From contig NC_091142.1 of NCBI RefSeq assembly GCF_041381155.1, forward strand, positions 5,769,778 through 5,833,777: DNA of 64,000 bases, in the 5' to 3' direction. The number at the start of each line of letters is the position of its first letter. Position 1 is the stretch's first letter. The notes below the pieces were generated by a model. The model was not told where the DNA came from. It searched no databases and worked only from the letters and a program-made list of their open reading frames with translations. The position numbers and the translations under genes are program-made. Origin of the DNA: Argopecten irradians (lineage: Eukaryota; Mollusca; Bivalvia; Pectinida; Pectinidae). Of this stretch, positions 46,429 through 59,500 are shown piece after piece.

Positions 46429-47672
46429 GGATCAAGAACTTCTCTTTTCCTTGAAGAAAATTTGACAACATAACAATGAAATATTTGAACTTGTCTATTA
46501 AATGTTTAAGAAAATTTAAAAAGAGTTTTTGAAGAACTGATGTAAATAAGAATTTGGAACATTAAGTTTCCTTTTAGAAAATTCGAAAAATAACAATGAA
46601 ATATTTTAACTTGTCTATTAAATGTTAAAAAAAATACTATTTAAGAAAAGTCTTGAAGAACTTATATAAATAAGAAATTGAAACGTTACTTTTTCTGTTA
46701 AAAATTGTTTATAAAATAATCATGTCTCGATATTATGTTTCAATGTTTGAATCTTCAACATTTTCTACTAATTGATATTTACAGTGACATACATAGATCA
46801 TGATGTTTGATAACGAAAATTTGATACACAAAATATTGACAAATGGTAATATCATATTAACCCTTCATTAAACCCAATTGATAGTGAAAATTTAAATCTG
46901 ATGAATTTTAATTTTCATTCATTTTGTTAAAATGACAAAAACAAACACAAAAAACAAAAAAAGAAATGCTCCATCTTAATTAAACTACCTATAAGGTATA
47001 TCATTAATATAAATTGTTAAAACCTAATGTTTTGGTTTTTGTTGCATTTCATTATCAAAAATATATTCAGAAGAAAAAAACATCTGATTATATTCAACCC
47101 GTCTGTAATAAGTTAGCTCAATTGTTAAAACAAGATTAAAACTAATCAATCATTCCACCGATTTTTAAAAAATGGTGAATTTGTATTTTGTTATTTACTT
47201 ACATTGCCATTATGTTACTGTAAACGTATTTGTTTTGGTGGAATCAAATTTCAGCGCAAAAAAAAAAAATCTTGAACAGGTTAGTGCAATGATGAATTTG
47301 CACACTATACATATATATATATAATGGTATACATAAAAAGAAAACACAACTATAAAACAGTTTTAATTAATTGTATAATGGTTATACATATTTTAATCAT
47401 CATTAAATCTTTATTTCAAAAATCTTTGTTGCAAGATGCAAAATATCGTCATTTTTGCGGGGCCTCCTTATTGTGCCGATTTTCCAACAAAAATCTTCCA
47501 CCATACTTCTACATTCATCATTTGATATGTTCGAACTATCCAAAATAGGATTTATTATAAAAAGTCAGTGTTCGAACTATCACTAGCTAAAGAATTAATG
47601 TTTATCCTGAAAAAAAGTTGTATGTTGAAACTGTACATCATATGCTGATTCAAATTAACCAGAGGTTTACCG

Positions 47673-47853
47673 TTCCGTCTTTGCATATTACAGAGTTAGC
47701 TCCCTTGCCGGTAGGTATCGATTGTTACGTCATTATTTTGTGAGCACAATTCACGTCTCTAAAACGTATGACCTTACGCTCGCAAATGCATGACGCCACA
47801 ATCAATACCTACCCGCAAGGGCAGATAACTCTGTAATATGCAAATACGGAATA
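47673..47853. mobile_element. 189-bp palindromic MITE, slightly shorter copy
   Basis: It runs from TTCCGTCTTTGCATATTACA to TAATATGCAAATACGGAATA, with CCTACCCGCAAGGG in the right arm. It is 181 bp because of small internal losses. Confidence 0.75.
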
Positions 47854-48051
47854 CTATGTAACCAATATAAAACGCTCAAACATATCTTTGCACAGCAATG
47901 ATAACAGGAAAAGACCTTATATAAGATAACCGCTAGAATGAGATTATCTCTAAAATAAGTATATTTACAGTATCCATAAATACCTGTGCAATCTGACTCA
48001 AATACGCATTTACTTGAGGACATTTGTTATATAAGAATTAAGATATTAAGT

Positions 48052-48411
48052 AATTAAAGATGCTCCACCGCCGACAGAGCATAAATGATATCCATCACTT
48101 GAACAATAATTGGTGTTAAATCGTGTATATATATGTCTAATTTACACAATAAAATAATTTATTTTGCCTTTGGTCCATGCGCAATCAGTACTTCATTCCA
48201 TATAAGATATAGTGCCACGGATTTTTTTCGGGATGCAATTAAATATTTTTTGTAATTTTAACTTGAAGTAAAATGAAAAGCTCAAACTTTTCAATGGTGG
48301 TAATGGTGTAAAGTAAGTAACTTTTGTAACTGATAAAAAGTACTAAATCGTCTGCTCCTGTTTTTGATAGTGAAAAAATACCATTTGTCAGCGATGGAGC
48401 ATCTTTAAATG
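48052..48411. mobile_element. 366-bp MITE with AAAGATGCTCC ends, copy 3 (inverted)
   Basis: The left end is TTAAAGATGCTCCACCGCCG and the right end GATGGAGCATCTTTAA. It is the reverse orientation of the copies at 13323 and 42722. Confidence 0.75.
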
Positions 48412-48599
48412 TTTTAATGTTATGCGTTAAGATATTATTATACAATGTAAGTAAGTAAAGGTTTTAATGTGATGCATCAGGATATTAAGTAATTAAATGT
48501 TTTTATGTAATACATGTACCTTAGAAATCACGTTTTGTTTAAAGGCCCAATATATACGTAAAATTAAGAAAATATTCAAATGAGACTCCAAAAGTGATA

Positions 48600-49380
48600 T
48601 TTGTTTTTCAACTTGGCGTAGCCGAGAATTTACATTTCGACCTTTATCTAGTGTGATGTGACCTTTTGTAATTATTAATGGTCACTTAGTATTTTCTACG
48701 CATATTGGGTCTTTGAAGTGCTGTAAATATTGAATTTGGTTTAGAAATACACCCTATATCACTCCAGGTATTATTAAAGTGTCAGTTTGTTGTTAAATAT
48801 TGGCAAAAGCATATATACGACTCCAGGTTTGTGTTTTGTCCATCTGTCCTACACATCATTTGGTACACATTTATTTTCTATGCTATATGGAAGTGAAACT
48901 TTATACCTGGTATATGGGTCCACCTAAGTGATGAGATAATGTGTCATATAATTAAACTAGGTCACAGCGATCTAGTTTTGATCTCCAAAGACACTGAACT
49001 TCATGTTTGGTTTATGGGTCAATCTGAATTAGGCGATGTGTTGTATACATAATCAGGTCACTGGAATTTATACTTTGGCCGTACGTTGCACCCCCTCTCC
49101 AATTAAAGACCGGGTATGTTCAGACAATACTTCGTGTTCTTTAAGATACTGGGCATTTATTCTTCCTACATGGATACATCTAGGTAAGGCAATGTATTGC
49201 ATATCATAATCAAGTCACTGTGACCTATATTTTACCTTTGACCTATTTTTAAGAGCTTGACCGAGCTTTATGTTATATTTGTCACTAAAACTTGTTATAA
49301 GGGTCCATTTAATTGAGGAGGGAAATGCAACCTCTTAGCACATATGGTGGGGGACTTTTAATTCATCAAATTGTCCTGTT
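48600..49380. repeat. unclassified interspersed repeat with internal AGGTCACNGTGACC motifs
   Basis: Phrases such as TTGGTTTATGGGTCAATCTG, GTGTTGTATACATAATCAGG and CAAGTCACTGTGACCTATAT recur at about 150-bp intervals. This looks like a diverged repeat with internal units. Confidence 0.5.
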
Positions 49381-49923
49381 TTGTAGTTTTGAAGTATTTA
49401 TGAAATTTGTGTAAGATATAGATTGCTATATGTCTTATGAATCGTACATATATATATTTTATGTGGAGTCCTGTATAATTGTACGTTATATATGTATTTT
49501 GTGTGGTATTCTTCATGTTTTTTTGATGTGAAATAATTTGAACTTGTATTTAGATGTATTATGTACTTGTATAGTATATGTATTAAATAGTTGTATCATC
49601 ACATGTGGAATATTAGCAGTTTAAACCATGTCAACTCAAACTCTTTTAACTACTTTAAACCAGCTAACATGTATTTGCGCGACGATATAATTTATACTGA
49701 ATGATTCTTTTCTGAATTCACTGATGATTGATTTTCGTGATTCTGTACTGTCCGCAGAAAAAGCAATTTTAATTACAAGCGGAAATTGTTGGTTTGCAGT
49801 ATGTTTAGAAAAATGTTTGATCGAAGGTAAATATCATCTAGTATTGACCAAGGTTATAACTTGCCACAAGGGCAGATAACTCTAATACTCCAATAGACTA
49901 AATGCAGAATTTAAATAGAGAAG

Positions 49924-50092
49924 TGCGTATAACAGAGATATCTGCCCATGATTGGTAGGTATTGATTGACATTTTGCAAACGTAACATCATAATTTTCAG
50001 AGAAAACGACATAAATTTTCACAAGATAATCACGTCACAATGAATAACTACATGCAAGGGAGGTAATTATTGTAACATGAAAAGACAGAATA
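49924..50092. mobile_element. 189-bp palindromic MITE, strongly diverged copy
   Basis: It holds TAACAGAGATATCTGCCC, TGGTAGGTATTGATTGAC and CATGCAAGGGAGGTAAT in the same order as the better copies. Confidence 0.5.
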
Positions 50093-50601
50093 TGTTCACT
50101 AAATATACTATCCATGACAATGGCTGCTGTAATACCAGTCCAAGGGGAGTAATCTTGTTGTTACTGCAACATTAAGAAAATTGAGAAACTGAAGGTATAC
50201 TGTATTATACTCATTGTCGACTGATTGCAATACGCTTCATCGAACATGTGATAAGTGTTGTGAAGCATAGCCCAATATCCTGGTAGGCCTTCAACGAATG
50301 ATGTATGATTCTGAAAAAAATTGACTACATGTACATTGCACTCCTCCTTTAGACTATGATATGTAAAGAGATTTCTTTTATTTAGTTTTTGAGGCACTCT
50401 TGATATACATAATTGTAATATGACCTATTCATGAAGTTCTGATTTGTTTGTTGGATTAATACAGTTTCAAGTTTTATATGTGCTATGTTTTTGATAGTCC
50501 CTCAGCCAACATCTCGTACTATTGAAGATGGTCCCTTAATTATAATTAGCCTAGCTATGTAGTATTAGGAAGTCCATCAGCATTTGTTGTTTCCCTAGTA
50601 T

Positions 50602-50815
50602 GTACCAAATAGCCGGTTATTTTCGGAGGATGATATTTTCTCTATTTCGTGGTGCATTGTTATAATTTTAAAAAATTAAAATAATTGAATGGTAGAATCA
50701 AATATACCATGAAAGCTATGTTACAAATAATTCAAACTGGTAAAATTTAATTTTTTGAATTACGTGAAATAGTGAAAATTTTCATCCTCCACAATAACCA
50801 GCTATACTGTATTTT
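50602..50815. mobile_element. short inverted-repeat element, family with AGCCGGTTATT ends, copy 2
   Basis: It starts ATAGCCGGTTATTTTCGG and ends CACAATAACCAGCTATACTG. See the relative at 5425. Confidence 0.6.
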
Positions 50816-51741
50816 GTATTGTTGTGTTATTGTTGATAGTGGGTGCTATTATTGTTAATGATCAACTTTTCCATCTCTGAACCTTACTTTACTGATGTGT
50901 TTTCAATCGCAGTTTTCAGACTTTTATATTTTATAGTTTGGGCGTTTTCTATTACCGCATTTTCTGCAATGAGTACATCTTCCCTTTGTAATTACCCATC
51001 CTTTTAGGAAGTCATATTGTGAAATTATTTTCGCTTCACAACTCAATATGATTTATCTGAATTATTTTACAATGATTTTTTGTTTCTTGCATTTTGTAAT
51101 AGAGATCAGTTTTGGCCATCAAGACTTGTTTGAACTAACTTTGTTGAAAATATGTCAAGATATCTTCACCTATATATCTTGTCATATAGGCTGCAAATTG
51201 TAGCAAATACTTTCAAAGACACCCATTTTTATCCTCCTTTTACTTTAGAACATATTACTCAATTTATATGTATTTGCAATCCTCTTTCATTTGGAGCTGA
51301 AAGTTCTTTTGGAAGACTTCCTGAGAAGAACATTAATACTGAGTTGGTCTAGATGCTTTTAGGCAACAGTCTCATTCTTTGCTAAAACAAGGGAAGTAAC
51401 TCAAATATACCTACCAGAAATCAGCCAAATAGGGAACAGAGATTGGAAAAGTTGAACATGCCAGGTTTGATTAAAAAGTTTATGTTGTTACGACTGTGTC
51501 ATATTAAATGGATATCAAAGAAGATACCTGACTTTTGTAGACTTGTGCTAAATATGTAGTGGGAAAATTTGGTATATCTTGTTAACGTTAACAATAAAAT
51601 TATTGCATTTACTGTACATGTTTGTTGTTTGCTAATATGTCGACCAAGACATGGTAGAGTTAGTCCAGTGACCCTATCCTTACACTTCTGTCACCACCCC
51701 AAACCTCCGGATAGTGAATTTTCGGGATTGCTGCATGGATT

Positions 51742-51963
51742 GCTAGGAGCCGCGGTGGCCGAGTGGTTAAGATGTCCCGACATATTACCACAAGCCCTTC
51801 ACCTCTGGGATGCGGGTTCGAATCCCATGTGGGGCAGTTGCCAGGTACTGACCGCTGGTCGGTGGTTTTTCTCCGGGTACTCCGGCTTTCCTCCACCAAC
51901 AAACCTGGCACATCCTTACATGACCCTGGCTGTTAATAGGACGTAAAAAATAAACAAACCAAA
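51742..51963 (+). mobile_element. intact tRNA-derived SINE with target duplication
   Basis: It contains GTGGCCGAGTGGTTAAGATG (A box) and GGGTTCGAATCCCATG (B box) in a tRNA-Ser-like head. The body follows with CCGGGTACTCCGGCTTTCC, and the tail is AATAAACAAACC. GCATGGATT flanks it on both sides (51733-51741 and 51964-51972). Shortened relatives lie at 24975-25135 and 27228-27385. Confidence 0.9.
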
Positions 51964-53213
51964 GCATGGATTCTGTTTTCTTAGTCATTAATATTTTCAA
52001 ATCGTTCCCTAGCTGGTACTCCATCCATATTGTGAGTTTTCCAGATTATCAGAATCCGAATTATTGCAGATCCACTGTATAATATCTCTAAGCTGATATA
52101 AATATCTATAGCGACCATCTCTGTATAAAGACCACCTGCTTATTAGAACTACTTGTTCAGGGTCCTAAATGATCAATCTCAACTTTATTTGACATGTGTA
52201 TAAAAACCATGATTTCCAAGACCATTGCTCGTACTTAGAAGGATGTTTGTCGGCCAAGTACATTAAACTTCCATAAAACTGAAAGACCATATTTTCTTGG
52301 TCACTTGCGTTGTCTTTATTGACAGGTTGACTGCATGTGAAACGTAAGATTTGTGAAGTTGAGTTCTGGGCAATTATGGTAATGATGGTTCATATCCTGT
52401 TGGTGAGTTTTACCGTCTCTTAATTAGGTTATGTTGTGGTTGTCAAGGAGGTGCCAGGATATAATTATGGAGTTCCCGGAGAAAAACCAGTGCATGTACC
52501 TTACAAATAACTGCCACACTTGAATATTCTACATAGGACTCAGAGATGATAGTAAGACTATTGGACAGCCAAAAAACAGTGAAGTCAAAATGAAATATGG
52601 CACCACGTTTGCTAGAATAAGTATTCAATAAAGATTAAGACTCTGTCTATAGGGAAAAATATTACCATACAATAGGTAGACCTGAAATGGCATGCATGTT
52701 TTCGTATGTTCAGGGATATTGATGAAGCTGAGCCCCAATACCAAATCAATAACGTATGAACTCATTTCATTTCAAAAAATGTTATTGTGCGTTTTCGTTT
52801 GGATTTGATAACAGATAAGTTTACATTTGTTGAAGCATAATAGAATGACACACGACATCTTTATTTTGATTTGATCGTATTTGAAATGGAATGTAAAATG
52901 ATGTACAAAACAAATAGTGAAAGGATGATGGCTTCAACATCATATAATGTAAATATTGCAATAAACATATACATAAGGTACGTTCACACAAATAACACAG
53001 AATATCAGCATGAACTTATTTAGATTTGAATTAATACTGCTCGGTATGTAAACCACAAGGAGAATTTGGATTAGGTGGTACAATACACAATAGAGAATAT
53101 TTGTTTTGATCTATCTGATTAAAACCAGATATTGAAGATCTGGTTTTAATCAACTTGATTCTCGATAGAATTATTTTAACACACAGACACACAATCTAGC
53201 TTATAATAAATGT

Positions 53214-53292
53214 TGAATTTATGTTGGCTGAATGTTGAAGTATCCTGTCTAAATGTTGAAGTATCCTATCTAAATATTGAAGTATCCTGTAA
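53214..53292. repeat. about 26-bp tandem repeat, three units
   Basis: ATGTTGAAGTATCCTGTCTA and variants are repeated three times in a row. Confidence 0.7.
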
Positions 53293-54827
53293 TGAAAAAT
53301 ATGCCATGTGCTGTAGTCTTCATGTTTCATAAGAATTTAAGGCGATCTTCTCCTTGTAGAAACCATTTCGGTAAGACTGAATTAATGAAACAAACACATG
53401 CTATTCAAAGAGAAGTATCGAAAAAAGCGAACACTTGTTTTTAATACACGCGTATCGCTTGTATTATAGCTGTCTGGTATACTATATGGGTGGGTCTTGT
53501 CCTACAATGACATCTAGTGGCGACCTCTTGAACCATTTCATTCACAATCTTTCATTCATAAATTCCCTATTCATTGAACAATTTTCCTTTAGACCAATCA
53601 GAAGGTTGCCTTTCAGTAACTGCATTACATGTAAAGCAGCCTTAGGAAGACTGCCTTCTGATTGGTAGAATACACACACTGTGTATAATAAACAGCCCCA
53701 TCTATAGTTTGTAATATTTGGTCCATATTACGTCTGATAAAATGGAGTAAAACAGTTGAAGGAAATGAAAGATTGCATTTGTATCTAGAAAAATAACCGT
53801 ATATGGATAATACTATCCATACCATATATAGGTTGTTTCGTAATTTTTCAAAGATAGTTACTTGTAGATGAAAACGGTTTATATTAGAAGAATAAATTAA
53901 GGCGAATTTGAAAAATAAATACACACTTTTGAATGTGTCAATGCCTACCGTACAACCAGTAGTTTTTGTCACATGATATTTTTTAACTGACATTGACGTG
54001 GTTTAAAAGTACATTACACAAAATATTAAAACAGACAAATTGCGAAATGTTGACCCGCCGAGGTAATCGGCCACACAATGTCAATAAGAATATCGCAAAT
54101 CGCAACTCACTTTCATAAAATTGCACTTTGTTCTAGTATTGCACTTAAAAAGATTGTTCAGTATGACTTATCTGTAAGTTTCAATTATTTAAGGGTTCGA
54201 AATCCAAGTAATTTTAAAAACAAAGAAATACTGTTGTGCCTCTGGTTCAACGTATTTGTTTTGTCAATATTCTATTTTAAATCAACTTTCAGTCGCGTGA
54301 TTCAAGTAAATTCGCGAAAAATTAATCCGCGAATTAATATGTTCATCATTTATATTGATTGGAATCACCATTCAATTCATAAATTCGATAATATTAATCT
54401 TGACGAAATTGTTTTGAAAGAAAAATCGATAAGTTTAGTAGCCGTGAAAGGAAGTGAGTTTACTGTACATATTTCATATCAGAATTAAAGAACGGATATT
54501 TTTGATTTTGACGAACAAATCTTAAAACTTCGAGTGATCCATAAAATCTTATATCAGATAATAATAAAAGAAACAGAAGATACTTATTAACACATATTTA
54601 CAAAAAGCTACATTTCGAAGAATTTAAACTTTAAAAAGTGCTGAAAAACACAGCGGAGGCAGCCATTTTGTCCCATCGACCTCAAATCCTAACGTCAAGT
54701 CATTGCTCCTTGGCAATATTTCTGTAATTGAAGTCGCAATGGAATTCCTTCTTGAAAACCCAATGAAAATCGCTCCAGGTCAAGGAACACTTGTGACCTG
54801 AACAGACGAATTCATTTGATATCAGGT

Positions 54828-54948
54828 GGATTTCTCGAAACAAACTTAAATCCAAAACTGACTTAAGTCTAAAGTTTTCATATAAGTTTCATAAGGAGAA
54901 AAACTTAAGTTTTGACTTAAGTCTGCACTTTTGTTTCGAGAAACCGGA
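54828..54948. mobile_element. small palindromic MITE
   Basis: GGATTTCTCGAAACAAACTT at the left faces TTTGTTTCGAGAAACC at the right, with ACTTAAGT motifs inside. Confidence 0.6.
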
Positions 54949-55124
54949 TCCAGGTGGATTTACTTAATAAATATACAGTAATATTAAATATAAGATCGAG
55001 CGTATGAGTGGAATGCATGGAAGGAAAAATCGTTGAAATAAGAATGCTGTTTAAACACGATACTGCTGAAACTGCCGATGATAAAATATAATATTCGTCA
55101 TGGATTAACGGCTTAATAAAATCT

Positions 55125-55273
55125 GTTACCTGTAAGTGAACGAGATCGGGTTATCTCAGTCGAGGGCTAAGATTTTGTAACATAATCCCAACCGAGGCGT
55201 TAGCCGAGGTTGGGATGTTAAAAAATCTTAGCCTGAGACTGAGATAACCCGATCTCGATCACTTAAAGGTAAT
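55125..55273. repeat. long inverted repeat (hairpin)
   Basis: The arms 55125-55190 and 55208-55273 share GAGATCGGGTTATCTCAG and its complement. The loop, GAGGCGTTAGCCGAGG, is itself partly palindromic. Confidence 0.85.
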
Positions 55274-56276
55274 ATATTTTTTTTCTCGCGCCTCTAAGAT
55301 ATAGCAAAACCCATCTATATACGCGTTCAGAGTGTAAAACTATCCCGTCTTGGGCTTCCTGGTTCAAAGCCGATAAACCATTTCATCTGCGCTTCGATTT
55401 CAGTCATTCCGCATAAAACTTTAGTTCGGTTATATCGAAGACAAACGATGATCTATCGGTACATACTGTTTTCATAATTAAAAACAACAACCAAACAATG
55501 CATGGTAAATGACTGAATGCACATATTTCTAAATATTCATTATCTGACGCTTGTGACGTCACCGGTTCGAGAGTTTGACGTCACATGCGCGGACTGTTAC
55601 ATGAATGGCGTAAAATTCCGCCAAAATTCGCGTAAAGGTACCAGACAGATCGGACGAGATAGAAAAATCTAGCACCGGGTATCATGTGAGATTTCCCTGT
55701 CCGAGGTGCGAGAAACTTTCTTTCTGCCATTTTGAATAAATAGACATGTTATCGATATGAGGCTAAGATATTTGAAAGGTGATTGGATTCCAAGCGGGGA
55801 CGTAGATTTCCCTTATAAATACTTGATTCTAAACTATTACATCAGGATATGAATATATACAATATGACTAGCTCATTCATATATTAAAAATAAATTGATT
55901 ATCCATCCTCGATATTCAAGGGGTTACTATCACTGTCGTTATATCACCCACCCCTGGACTATATCAGAAAAACTAAAGGCATGAGAAAAAATTTGACCAA
56001 TCACAGGTCTCCAGATACTTCCTTGAAGATTACAGATAGCGATGCCCGACTTAAAAGTCATGCAGTGTACCATAATTGGTTTAAGTTTATATTCAAGGAA
56101 CAAATAACCTGCCATATATGTTGTCGCACAGAGAGCCTTCAGTTTTTATATGATATACTGAAGTCTAGGGATTGATACAACGATAGTGATAGTATATATA
56201 ATCTAAATTATTATTACACAAATACATTGTACTTGTCACAATGATGTACATTGATTATCTATGTAGTGCCCTTCGT

Positions 56277-56282
56277 TTTATT
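56277..56282 (-). terminator. candidate poly(A) signal of the SMPD1-like gene
   Basis: AATAAA on the minus strand lies about 256 bases past the stop codon of the SMPD1-like gene. Confidence 0.4.
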
Positions 56283-56537
56283 TCGTGAAAACTTACTGGA
56301 TAAAACGAAGGGAAGTAACTCAGGTAGATCATAAAGTTTATCGTAATGTGATAATGTAACTTGACGCACCCATTAAGTCGTGAACAACTTAATAGTATCA
56401 TTATCATACAGGCGATTGTCAAATATATACAAAAAACATAAAAATGTCACTCTTATTAACACTCTCATAAATTGGCACGCATATTGTCTGTTTGGATTTT
56501 ATAATCTGCATTGTTCTTACATTGCACACACTCATGA

Positions 56538-59500
56538 TCATATATTAGCACACAGACTTGGATCATGCGATCTTCCTGTTCTTAGATCACAGAGAAGGTT
56601 TTTCTTACAATCTCCGGTACATTTGGCAGTAGAGGCGGACTTCTGGTAATAACTGGAAAAAAATCGAATAATTCATGACTATAGTGATCTGTGTTAATCA
56701 CAGTACTTACTGTAGAGCATTTTGATCTGTCAAAGTTATTTAACTCCGTTTCAGAACTGACGAAGTGGAACAAACAGAAGTAGCACTGTTATATCATATA
56801 TAATGTTGTAAAACGTTTGTGTGGACTTTGTATCTTAGCGTATAACTAGAAAAAAGAGTAAACTGCATTAGTACAAAGTTAACTGTAACATTAGTGAAAA
56901 AAAATAGAATCATCCAGATGATCTCATACTGAGATCAATTTGATGATATCAAAAGGTAAAACACAATAGCGTGTATAAATATTGCTTACCTGTAAAATTT
57001 CTGGAATAAGGTGTCATTACTCTTCATACGATAAATAAGTTTGTCCCATTCGTCTGGGTAGAGGTTCGTCAGGTTAAATGCGGTCTGGGAAAGAAGAAAA
57101 TGATTCGACAAAATTAATCAACATATATTGTGATAAAACAACATCTAGATGATAAAGCAAAACAAAAACAAACACAAACAATTGTTTACTGTATTACAGC
57201 AGTACTAAAATTGGCAATTGGTTGAACGATTTCGACGTTAGGTGGCGCTCACAAGCAGCAGCGATGTTGGAAGCGACATCGATTGGAAAGCGTGTCAGCT
57301 CTACTATTTGTACGAATTTGAATTCCCACTACATAGGATAGCTACCAGTCAAACATTAGTACAATGTCCAATATGAATATAGCCAGATTGAACCATTTTT
57401 ATACCACCCTTCAGATTACCTGGAAATCAGCAGAACTATATGTACGATTTGTTAAATTCCGACCAGAAGTTATGAAGAAGTCAATTTTGTAACATTGTTG
57501 ACGCCACGGTATAACAAAGATCGCCATAGCCCTATGGATCAGAAGTGCTAACATTCATCGCTGCGAAATATTCCCACCTATAGTAAACATTATCTAAAAT
57601 AATACAGAGGTTTATTAAACAAAAAATCGTTAAACATTAAAACTCCAAATCAACATACCGCGAAAAAAAGTTTGTTTACAGTAAGTCAATGAAAATATTT
57701 TACATTCTTACTTTATCTGAGTCACCGTGGAAAGTTGCAGATCATCGTAAGTGATCGCCTGGTGAAATATGTTATGTAAACAGGGCTGGTGGAGCTAAAC
57801 TGTGAACATCCCTTCATCTTACGAGGATATAAAACGATAACGTAACGTCTCGATATACACACTGGACTTCATAAGAAAGAGCACATTGGAAATCAAAGTC
57901 TCCTGAAGTCAGACCTGAAGGGCTTCGATGGCATATGGTCAACCACATAAACAAGTATTATATACATGTGTAAGCGCGCTTTAAACATCGAGAGGAATGA
58001 ATGTTCTTGCTCCTTGACTGAGTATCATTGGCTGAATACTGCTGTAAACTAAATTTATTTTCGTGATAAAATTTGCAAGTTTTGCGGGTGATTGTAGAGT
58101 TCGGGAAAATGAGTTACAGCGAAAAAACAGTTTCAACGACAGGCAGAACTTTTGAACTTATGATCGGAAAACACAATTTTATACTATCTGCTTCCATTAC
58201 AACGGCAAGAGATGCAGAAAGTACATATAACATATTAAGGATATTGTGTTGAAGAGCAGTTCCTTTTATCAACGCTTGTCAACGGGTCAAATCAATGAAG
58301 ATCACTCACACCTCGATGTGCATGAATTAACGTGCCTTTGTGATTTGATGATGCAGTGTGATCGTATTGTTTCTTCTTAGAATTCTTAACTAATTTATAG
58401 GGCTATCTCACTGAAGAATATTGCTTTAAAATACCCTTTTGCTGCATTGCAATGCCAACGTGTGATGCACTTGTTCGCATTTGAATGTACAAACAAGTAA
58501 CGATCCAATGAAGCTTTAAATTCATATTTAAATTCAAAATTAATAACAATAGAACTTCAACATGGAATAGTTTTTCCCGAGATGCCGGGAAATGTGTTAA
58601 CGATAACAAGTTTGATGATACCATAATCAAAATCCGGCTGATAACATATTCACTTGATGCGAATTGCTTTTTAAAAACAATCCTAGGTTTATTTAATAAC
58701 ATTATTGTTATCTCTCTACAACATATCTTTATTATAATGCTACAATTTTAAATTTATTGCAAACACATCAATTAAACTAAAGCCTAATCTCGGACCAGCC
58801 CGTCCATTAAAGCAGGCCTCGGGAGATGCTTTGACAGCTGCGTGATAACGGTTTGATAACATCATTTATCATACGATAAAGAGAAGGAATTTCTCTATAC
58901 CGGTTAACAGTTTCTTGGTGTTCATACACGTATACATCTCATAAAGGCCATTCAATGGCTCATTTTACAGTACTTAAAATTCCGTTTATTGCAGGAAGTG
59001 CTTTTGTTTTTTCGTGTTTTCGTCTGTTCCTGTTTTTGATAGCGAAAATATTGTCATTTGTCAGCGGTGGAGTATCTTTAAAGTTAAGGAGTGTTCATGA
59101 AACTGGGTCCAGAATGATGAATTCGCGTATTTGCAATACATGTACGCAATATTAGTTAAGATATTATGTCATATTGAGAATGGATTTCACGCAATTTTTA
59201 TTTTTCTAGTGTGAAAATCACTAAAACAGAACCAGTAAAAACCACTACACAAGTTTGACAGAATGCGATACCTTTCCCCAAAAACCGGATAGCTTTTATT
59301 TTGGATCACTATCCATTAGTTGTTTAACAGGGTAACTGATATTATGGTAAGTTATTTTGCATCAATGTAGAGAAGTCGTATGTCGGAGGTCAAAGACTAC
59401 AAGCGCGGTGTTGATATTATGATAAAACAAGGTTTCAGAGTTTTCGTCTTTAAGCAATAGATGATATAACTAAGAGAACTATTTCTTTCAAAATTGCATA

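Larger units (their letters stand above)
46429..56276. other. intergenic region between TMEM120 and SMPD1-like gene
   Basis: No coding exon was recognised. It contains MITE copies (47673, 48052, 49924, 50602), a diverged repeat with GGTCACTGTGACCT (48600-49380), an intact SINE (51742), short tandem repeats (53214) and two hairpins (54828, 55125). The 136-residue open frame at 54078-54488 lies in a repeat and is rejected. Confidence 0.55.

Noticed and set aside
54078-54488. 136-residue open frame on the plus strand
   Set aside because: It lies in DNA related to repeats at 4850 and 20770, has no recognisable domain, and its AT-rich codons and lack of splice partners do not support a gene.
56582-56773. 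Frame ending RSPPLLPNVPEIVRKTFSVI as the last exon of the SMPD1-like gene
   Set aside because: Using the AG at 56644-56643 gives this frame but loses the C-x3-C-x5-C-x12-C pattern; the AG at 56654-56653 gives the conserved end in phase.
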